Source: an uncultured Collinsella sp. (GTDB lineage Bacteria > Actinomycetota > Coriobacteriia > Coriobacteriales > Coriobacteriaceae). From it: a stretch of 38,221 bases of DNA. Position numbers and translations under genes: made by a program. Location of the stretch: positions 1 through 38,221 of the forward strand of contig CABUBY010000003.1 of NCBI GenBank assembly GCA_902489955.1. Direction: 5' to 3'. Position 1 is the first letter of the stretch. Every line of letters begins with the position of its first letter. Of the stretch, positions 32,486 through 38,221 are shown piece by piece. The notes beneath the pieces were generated by a model, which saw only the letters and a program-made list of their open reading frames with translations, was not told the DNA's origin and searched no databases.

Positions 32486-33916
32486 ATGGTTTTCCGTAAT
32501 GACTTCCTGTGGGGCGGCGCAACGGCTGCCAACCAGTGCGAGGGCGCCTACGACGTGGACGGCCGCGGCCTGGCCAACGTGGACGTGGCTCCGCACGGCT
32601 CCGAGCGCTATGCGGTGGTCTCTGGCCAGCGCAAGATGCTCGACTTCGAGGACGGCTATTACTATCCCGCGCAGACTGGCATCGATTTCTATCACCACTA
32701 CAAGGAAGATATTGCTCTCTTTGCCGAGATGGGCTTTAAGGCCTTCCGTATGAGCCTGGCGTGGACCCGCATCTTCCCCAACGGTGACGAGACCGAGCCC
32801 AACGAGGCTGGCCTGGCCTTCTACGAGGACGTGTTCCGTGAGTGTCAGGCGCACGGCATCGAGCCGCTGGTGACTATCACGCACTTCGACTGCCCGATTC
32901 ATCTCATCAAGGAGTACGGCGGCTGGCGCAACCGCAAGCTCATCGACTTCTACAAGAATCTCGCGACCACGATCTTTACCCGCTACAAGGGCCTGGTGAA
33001 GTACTGGCTCACCTTTAACGAGATCAATATGATCTTGCACCTGCCGTTTATGGGTGCCGGCCTGGTCTTTGAGGAGGGCGAGAACAAGGAGGCCGTCGAG
33101 TACCTGGCCGCCCACAACGAGCTCGTCGCCAGCGCTTGGGCAACCAAGATTGCTCACGAGATCGACCCCGAGATCAAGATCGGCTGCATGCTCGCCGCAG
33201 GTAGCTACTACCCCTACAGCTGCCGTCCGGGCGATGTACGCCAGGCGCAGCTCGATAACCAGGACAACTACTTCTTCGTCGACGTCCAGAGCCGCGGCTA
33301 CTACCCGGCCTATGCCGTCAAGAAGCTCGAGCGTCTAGGCATCGATGTGGGCATGACCGACGAGGACCGCGAGATCCTGGCCGCCAACACCGTCGACTTC
33401 ATCAGCTTTAGCTACTACAGCACCCGCTGCTCTGCCGGTGCCGATAACCCCGATGTCGAGCGCACCCAGGGCAACGCCTTCGCCGGCGCCAAGAATCCCT
33501 ACCTGCAGGAGAGCCAGTGGGGCTGGGCCATCGATCCGCTGGGCTTCCGCATCACCCTTAACGACCTGTACGACCGTTATCAGAAGCCGCTGTTTGTGGT
33601 CGAGAACGGTCTGGGCGCCAAGGATGTTGTCGAGGAGGATGGCTCCATCAACGACGACTACCGTATCGACTACTTGCGTCAGCACATCCAGACCATGCGC
33701 GACGCGGTGACCGAGGACGGCGTTGACCTGCTGGGTTACACCACCTGGGGCCCGATCGACCTGGTGTCTGCCGGCACGGGCGAGATGTCCAAGCGCTACG
33801 GCTTTATCTATGTGGATCGCGACGATGCGGGCAACGGCACCCTCAAGCGTTCCAAAAAGAAGAGCTTCGACTGGTACAAGCATGTCATCGAAACGAACGG
33901 TGAGGACCTGTCCTAA
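32486..33916 (+). CDS. 6-phospho-beta-glucosidase (GH1)
   Basis: The 476-residue glycoside hydrolase family 1 enzyme has FLWGGATAANQCEGA near the start, acid/base Glu in TFNEIN, and nucleophile Glu in VVENGLG. The SKRYGFIYVD segment followed by a Lys/Arg-rich stretch is the mark of the 6-phospho subgroup (BglA/AscB) that binds the phosphate. It would hydrolyse phosphorylated beta-glucosides such as cellobiose-6-phosphate or salicin-6-phosphate to glucose-6-phosphate. The substrate normally comes from a PTS transporter, but none adjoins the gene. AAGGG lies about 10 bases before the ATG. The stop codon falls inside a long inverted repeat. Confidence 0.93.
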   Translation: MVFRNDFLWGGATAANQCEGAYDVDGRGLANVDVAPHGSERYAVVSGQRKMLDFEDGYYYPAQTGIDFYHHYKEDIALFAEMGFKAFRMSLAWTRIFPNGDETEPNEAGLAFYEDVFRECQAHGIEPLVTITHFDCPIHLIKEYGGWRNRKLIDFYKNLATTIFTRYKGLVKYWLTFNEINMILHLPFMGAGLVFEEGENKEAVEYLAAHNELVASAWATKIAHEIDPEIKIGCMLAAGSYYPYSCRPGDVRQAQLDNQDNYFFVDVQSRGYYPAYAVKKLERLGIDVGMTDEDREILAANTVDFISFSYYSTRCSAGADNPDVERTQGNAFAGAKNPYLQESQWGWAIDPLGFRITLNDLYDRYQKPLFVVENGLGAKDVVEEDGSINDDYRIDYLRQHIQTMRDAVTEDGVDLLGYTTWGPIDLVSAGTGEMSKRYGFIYVDRDDAGNGTLKRSKKKSFDWYKHVIETNGEDLS

Positions 33917-34019
33917 GGGCACTGAGGCGCTCAACCTTGGGGCTCCAACCCTCCTCGCGTACCTAAGTACGCTTCGTCGGGTTTGTCGCTCCCAATCTTG
34001 AGCACCTCAGGCCCTTAGG
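33912..34019. repeat. 108-base hairpin overlapping the GH1 stop codon
   Basis: CCTAAGGGC at 33912-33920 pairs with GCCCTTAGG at 34011-34019. Complementarity continues with few mismatches through about 40 bases per arm to a tip of CGTAC-CTAA-GTACG (33958-33971). No T run follows, so it looks like a mobile repeat that may also protect or end the transcript. Confidence 0.7.
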
Positions 34020-34073
34020 GGACGGGCCTGACCGCTGTGAATTTCGCGGGCTCATCCTCATAGTCTCCTAATC

Positions 34074-34109
34074 AAGGCGCCCGGCGAGTATGTGTTCGCC
34101 GGGCGCCTT
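34074..34109. terminator. Perfect 14-bp hairpin, possible terminator
   Basis: AAGGCGCCCGGCGA (34074-34087) and its complement (34096-34109) enclose an 8-base loop. Only two T follow, so termination is uncertain. It lies between the GH1 gene and the signalling operon. Confidence 0.5.
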
Positions 34110-34161
34110 GCCGTCTGCGGATTTTGGGACATGCGGCCCGCTTTTTCGACCCATCTGTCGG

Positions 34162-34167
34162 TACACT
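34162..34167 (+). promoter_or_regulatory. -10 box just before the signalling operon
   Basis: TACACT lies 9 bases before the ATG at 34177 with no ribosome site between, which points to a nearly leaderless mRNA. The -35 region is only T-rich (34142-34146). If the true start is ATG 34261, this leader would be longer. Confidence 0.35.
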
Positions 34168-34176
34168 AAAAGCACT

Positions 34177-36060
34177 ATGGGTACCCGCGAGCGACATATC
34201 GGCCACGCGGCCGCCCGGACCGCGCCGGTTGCGGATCCCAGGGGCGGCAGGCTCTTCGCCATGCCGCGATTCCTTGTTGGCATAACACATCGGGTATACC
34301 GTCACCGCGTCTTTGCTATCGCCGGCGCCATCACCGCGCTGTTCCTCATGTTTTTGGCAGTCTTGCCGGCGCTGTTCGCCTTCGACCCCAAACTTTCTAA
34401 CGCCGTGCCCGCCTATAGCGAGGTGTCCGAAGAGGTCGTGGATGCGCTCGTCCACTCGAGCTCTCTCCCGCTTCTTGTCGCCGCAATTATATTTTCGATC
34501 TGGGGCGTATCGGTCTATCTGCGCTGTTTGGACTATGTGCTGCGCCGCCGCCTTGTTGCCGTCGCCACCATCTGCGCCCTGTGGATGATCGAAGTCATTC
34601 TCAAGTACAAGTCGTTCACGCCGTTCTATGCCACCGTGCTGTGGTACCTGTACTACGTGCCCATGACGCTCATTCCGCTGCTCTACCAGTTGTGTGGTCT
34701 GCGCCTTGCGGGTCTGGAGCAACACCGCCTGGGTCGCCGCTACTGCGCTGCGCTGTGGATTGTGGCTATCCTGCTTATCGGATTTGTGCTCACCAACGAT
34801 GTTCACCAGCAGGTCTTCCACTTTGACCGTACAAGCGACACCTGGAGCAACGATTACACGTACGGCTGGGGTTATTTCGCTGTCTTAGTGTGGACGGCCT
34901 TTAACTTTGTGGCCTTTTTTATCCTGGTGGGCCGGTCCTCGTCCTTTCGCATCCAACGTTTCTCGGGCACGGCGGCGCTCGTACTGCTGGGTGGCGCATT
35001 CTTTGCCGTCTCGTATGCGTTGCGCGTGCCCTGGGCATGGAGGCTCAACTTTTCGCTCGTCTATTGCGTCCTGTGCGTGGTGGCGATGGAAATCTGTCTC
35101 GATTGCGGTGTCATTCCGTCATATCACGACATCGCCGGCATTTTCGATACCTTGCCGCTTGACCTCAAAGTTCTAACGCACGACCTGCAGGAAGTCTATG
35201 CCACGCCGGTGTCAAAGCCAATGCCGGTAGGCGTGCGCGAGGAGTTGCGGACCCAGGAGCACGGCCGCGCCCATGCCTTTGCCGTGGCGTCCGATCCCGA
35301 TGTGATGTACCGTGCCTTTCCACTGCTGGGCGGATCGGCCCTGCTTGCCCAAGACGTGTCGGAGCTCAATGAGCTTAACCGTGAACTGGCACATCGTCGC
35401 ATGGAGCTGCAGCGTCAAAACGAGCTGCTCGCCGCCGACTACGACCTTAAGACGCATTTGGCAGATCAAGAGGCCGAGACCTTGCTGGTCCAAGACGTGG
35501 ACCAGGCGCTTGCCCGCGCGCTCGAAGGGATGTACGGCCTGCTGAGCTCGCTGCCGCCGTTGACCGACGAAGCGTCTTCGCACGAGCGTTACCGCATGCT
35601 GCAGCGCGCCAAGATGCTCGTCGCCTATTGCAAGCGCAAGGGGTCGCTCACGTTGGCACAGCACGGGGAGAGCGGTTTTGATCGCGACCGCATTCAGCTC
35701 ATCGCCAACGAGCTCGCAAGCGACCTGCGCACGATCGATGTCGATTGCGCCTCGATTATCGCCATACGGCGCCCGCTGCACGCCAGTACGGTAAGCGCGC
35801 TGTACGACTGCGTGTATGACTTTGCGTTTTTTGCCTACACCACCGACCATCCGGCGCTTATGTATCACTTGGACGACCATGACCGATGCAGTGTCGAGCT
35901 GCGCGCCACACTTTTTTCCAACGATGATGAAGATCTTTCGCAGACGCCCGCTGCGCAAGAGCTCGAAAGCGCTCTGCAAGGGCGCAACGTGGCATACCGC
36001 CTTGAGGGCGAGCCCGGCCAGCTGCGCATGATCGTCTTGATGCCGAGGGCGGGTGAGTGA
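34177..36060 (+). CDS. 7TM sensor, degenerate histidine kinase (pseudo-kinase)
   Basis: The protein has 627 residues from ATG 34177; ATG 34261 is a possible later start. It has about seven to eight membrane helices (about 45-310), similar to the HisKA_7TM sensor region (VHQQVF...YGWGYF), a linker, then a coiled coil (about 400-435) and a cytoplasmic domain to the end. That domain aligns with HisKA_3/HATPase kinases: where the phosphoacceptor motif should be V-H-D-V it reads VQDVDQALARAL, with Gln439 in place of His. The N-box position reads LYDCVYDFAFFA, with Asp548 for Asn, and no G box is visible. It probably cannot autophosphorylate. It ends 2 bases before the start of an intact kinase gene, so it may be a sensory partner of that kinase. 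Confidence 0.75.
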   Translation: MGTRERHIGHAAARTAPVADPRGGRLFAMPRFLVGITHRVYRHRVFAIAGAITALFLMFLAVLPALFAFDPKLSNAVPAYSEVSEEVVDALVHSSSLPLLVAAIIFSIWGVSVYLRCLDYVLRRRLVAVATICALWMIEVILKYKSFTPFYATVLWYLYYVPMTLIPLLYQLCGLRLAGLEQHRLGRRYCAALWIVAILLIGFVLTNDVHQQVFHFDRTSDTWSNDYTYGWGYFAVLVWTAFNFVAFFILVGRSSSFRIQRFSGTAALVLLGGAFFAVSYALRVPWAWRLNFSLVYCVLCVVAMEICLDCGVIPSYHDIAGIFDTLPLDLKVLTHDLQEVYATPVSKPMPVGVREELRTQEHGRAHAFAVASDPDVMYRAFPLLGGSALLAQDVSELNELNRELAHRRMELQRQNELLAADYDLKTHLADQEAETLLVQDVDQALARALEGMYGLLSSLPPLTDEASSHERYRMLQRAKMLVAYCKRKGSLTLAQHGESGFDRDRIQLIANELASDLRTIDVDCASIIAIRRPLHASTVSALYDCVYDFAFFAYTTDHPALMYHLDDHDRCSVELRATLFSNDDEDLSQTPAAQELESALQGRNVAYRLEGEPGQLRMIVLMPRAGE

Positions 36061-36062
36061 CG

Positions 36063-37556
36063 ATGCAGATTTCGCTCATCCTTCCCCAAATCGTTGCGCT
36101 CGATGTTGTCTTTGCCCTGGCTGCGTGTCTGCAGACGATTCACGTCCCGCTCATCGCATCGCGTCGCTCGTCCTATAACCGTAAGGTGATTTGCGCCTAT
36201 GAGGCGAGCCTTGTGCTTCACCTGATGATTTCGGCGCTCATCTTATTCGCGTCGTCTGGCTCGTATCTGGTGGCGCCGCTTGACGTTTGCGCCAGGGCAA
36301 TGGGCGGAGCGTTGTGGCTCAATGCCGCGATCTTTGCCTATGGCGTGCTACTTATGGTGCACTATCGTCGCCCCGTCATGCTGGCCGAACTGTTGCTCGT
36401 TGTCGCCGTTACACCACCGGTGGTTTTTGCCATGGGCTCGGCGTGGACCGTTGTCCTTATTGCAGAGGGAACGTTCTTCCTGTTCCGTTCCATCGCGGCG
36501 CTCTTGATGGACGTCCGTAACCGCCAGGAGGACATCACCGCGTTCTCGACGATCGAGACCATCAACGTGATTCCCGTGGGCATCCTGTATCTAGACCCGA
36601 GGGGCCGTCCGCTGCTCATGAACCGCTGCATGCGCAAAAACCTGGTGGAACTTCATATGCCCACTGATCTAGGTGACATGAGCGGCACATGGAACGACCT
36701 GCGCAAACTTAGCATGCAAATGCCCGAAAGCAGTAGGAATCGCGTGCGGATTAACTTGGACCGTTTTGGTGAGGCTCGCGCGGTGATCGAGATTTCTCCC
36801 GCCGAGATTCGCCTATTTGTGCACGACGAGGTTATGGTTTCGGGCCGCCTCTTTGAGCGCATTATCGGACTGGACGTGACGGAATACGCACACGCCTACG
36901 ACCGCTTGGCGCAAGCAAACCACCTGCTTGAGCTTGCGGGCCAAGAGCTCCAGTCCCAGATCGAAGAAGTTAAAAAGGTTGCCGACAATGCGGCCTATCT
37001 GCGTATGCGCGCTCGCGTGCACGACGTGATCGGGCAGCGCCTGTCCATCCTCCATCGTTATCTGGAGGAGGGGCGCCTGGATGACGAGTCGCTCGAGCAG
37101 ATCGACCCGCTGCTGCGCTCAATTGCCGCCGATTTGCGCAGTGGCGGTGCCAGCGAGCCTGCAGAGCAGCTGGGTGATATCGTCCATGCTTTTGGCCTGG
37201 TGAGTGTGCAGATCGATGTTGAGGGTGCGCTGCCTGAGGACGCGCGTGTCGCCGCCGCATTTTTGCAGATTATCCGTGAGGCCTCGACCAATGCCACCAA
37301 GCATGCACAGGCCCATCGGGTCCATGTGCGCCTGTGGCGGGAGACGTCGGAAGACAGCGCTGTTGCGCGGATGACCGTTTCTAACGACGGCGCGCCTGCA
37401 CCCGTATCGTATCGCGAGGGAACGGGTATCCCAGGTATGAGGCATGTCGCGCAAGATCTGGGCGGCTGCCTGGAAATCCATGCCGCCCCGCCCTTTACGC
37501 TTGCGGTGTCCATCCCGCTCAACGCCAGCGCCACAGCTCAAAGGAGAAGCTCATGA
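36063..37556 (+). CDS. Sensor histidine kinase, HisKA_3 type
   Basis: The kinase has 497 residues from ATG 36063; a GTG at 36057 overlapping the previous stop is an alternative. It has about six membrane helices (about 1-150), a PAS-like domain (about 160-270), a coiled coil (about 275-310), His320 in MRARVHDVIGQRL, the N box with Asn410 (IIREASTNATKHA) and G boxes VSNDGAP and GTGIPGM. All catalytic elements are present. GGGTGAG lies just upstream. It overlaps the regulator gene by ATGA. Its neighbours suggest a three-part system: degenerate kinase-like sensor, active kinase and response regulator. The signal is unknown. Confidence 0.9.
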   Translation: MQISLILPQIVALDVVFALAACLQTIHVPLIASRRSSYNRKVICAYEASLVLHLMISALILFASSGSYLVAPLDVCARAMGGALWLNAAIFAYGVLLMVHYRRPVMLAELLLVVAVTPPVVFAMGSAWTVVLIAEGTFFLFRSIAALLMDVRNRQEDITAFSTIETINVIPVGILYLDPRGRPLLMNRCMRKNLVELHMPTDLGDMSGTWNDLRKLSMQMPESSRNRVRINLDRFGEARAVIEISPAEIRLFVHDEVMVSGRLFERIIGLDVTEYAHAYDRLAQANHLLELAGQELQSQIEEVKKVADNAAYLRMRARVHDVIGQRLSILHRYLEEGRLDDESLEQIDPLLRSIAADLRSGGASEPAEQLGDIVHAFGLVSVQIDVEGALPEDARVAAAFLQIIREASTNATKHAQAHRVHVRLWRETSEDSAVARMTVSNDGAPAPVSYREGTGIPGMRHVAQDLGGCLEIHAAPPFTLAVSIPLNASATAQRRSS

Positions 37557-38173
37557 TCCGCGTCCTTATAGTCGAAGACCAGGCCATCCTGCGCGAGAGC
37601 CTGGCACGTTCCGTTGGCGACCAGCCCGATATGACCGTTGTTTCCGCCATTGCCGATGCTTCCGAGGCCTTGGGTGTCGCGCTCAAAGAGCGCCCGGACA
37701 TGATACTGATGGACGTATGCACCGAGCATGATTCCAACGGCATCGTGGCGGCGGCGCGCATTAAAGAACAACTGCCCGAGTGCCGCGTCATTATCATGAC
37801 CGGCATGCCCGAGATCACCTTTGTCGATCAGGCCCGCGAGGCGGGCGTCGATAGCTTTGTGTACAAGAACGTCGGTATCGACGAGTTGTTCGCCGTGATG
37901 CGCTCCACGCTGGCGGGCTATTGCACGTTTCCCAAGCCGCCCGAGAGTATTTTTTCGGGTACGGCGGCACTCGACGATGTTGAGCTATCGATTTTGCGCC
38001 TTGCCTGCGAGGGCAAGAGCCGTCGCGAGATCGCGGCCGAGCTGTTTATGAGTGAGGGCACCATCAAGCGTCGCATCTCGGAGATCCTCAACAAGACCGG
38101 CTACGACAACATCATGCGTTTGGCCGTGCGCGCAGTAACGGAGGGCAGCATCGTTCCCAATATGGAGCGCTAG
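37553..38173 (+). CDS. LuxR/NarL-family response regulator
   Basis: The 206-residue regulator has a receiver domain (about 1-120) and a LuxR-type helix-turn-helix (about 140-200, with LSILRLACEGKSRREIAAELFMS split over two helices). The phosphorylation site is Asp54; it is followed by VCTEHD rather than the usual x-x-M-P, a variant of the loop. The acidic pair Glu8-Asp9, Thr in IIMTG and Lys in FVYKN are present. The ATG overlaps the kinase stop. No target gene is in the window; the last 48 bases after its stop show no complete feature. Confidence 0.92.
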   Translation: MIRVLIVEDQAILRESLARSVGDQPDMTVVSAIADASEALGVALKERPDMILMDVCTEHDSNGIVAAARIKEQLPECRVIIMTGMPEITFVDQAREAGVDSFVYKNVGIDELFAVMRSTLAGYCTFPKPPESIFSGTAALDDVELSILRLACEGKSRREIAAELFMSEGTIKRRISEILNKTGYDNIMRLAVRAVTEGSIVPNMER

Positions 38174-38221
38174 CGCTCGTTACGCATCGGCATAAAAACG
38201 ACGGGGCCGCAGGATCAACTC

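Overview
The window is about 38 kb of GC-rich, densely coding chromosomal DNA. It most resembles a gut Coriobacteriia genome of the Collinsella type. That placement rests on an NRAMP-related magnesium transporter of the type described from Eggerthella, LuxR-type two-component systems, an LPXTG pilin-like surface protein, DUF4867 and many GC-rich intergenic palindromes. It is a judgement from gene content; no marker gene or rRNA is present, and I see no tRNA, phage module, CRISPR array or intact transposase.

Layout. 1-3198: 3' part of a sortase-anchored protein made of isopeptide-type pilin domains, then a strong terminator and two large nested-hairpin repeats (3339-3745). 3807-9103: a LuxR-type two-component system facing an ABC-2 exporter (ATPase plus two permeases). 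9185-12585: a second ABC system, MacB/LolD-like ATPase plus FtsX-type permease. 12695-13900: DUF362/ferredoxin protein. 14152-15117 (minus): membrane-anchored alpha/beta hydrolase with an operator-like promoter. 15304-19607: hemolysin III family protein, CNNM/CorC protein, a free-standing protein resembling the cyanophycin synthetase N-domain, YtxH protein and PRC-barrel protein. 19680-21086: a membrane polysaccharide-deacetylase-like protein that has lost its metal ligands. 21201-24530: a structured leader, a tiny upstream ORF, an MgtE-like protein with a divergent membrane domain, and an NRAMP-related Mg2+ transporter. 24531-25047: terminator and an AT-rich palindromic element. 25048-27264 (minus): OatA-like acyltransferase/SGNH protein. 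27451-30009: ribokinase, nucleoside hydrolase, LuxS. 30154-32485: DUF4867 gene, an AAA+ ATPase gene (minus), and a second, broken copy of the DUF4867 gene's 3' end on the far side of the ATPase. 32486-33916: 6-phospho-beta-glucosidase. 34177-38173: a three-gene signalling operon made of a histidine kinase that has lost its phosphoacceptor, an intact histidine kinase and a LuxR-type regulator.

Themes. Three proteins keep a known fold but seem to have lost key residues (deacetylase-like, MgtE-like and kinase-like), and two of these sit next to an intact protein that could do the chemistry: MgtE-like with the NRAMP-related transporter, pseudo-kinase with the kinase. These two pairs are the best candidates for undescribed systems. 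The second theme is a high density of intergenic palindromes, several of which overlap stop codons or promoters. One set flanks the AAA+ ATPase together with duplicated coding sequence, which suggests insertion or recombination. All family calls are from motifs read by eye; no database search was possible.
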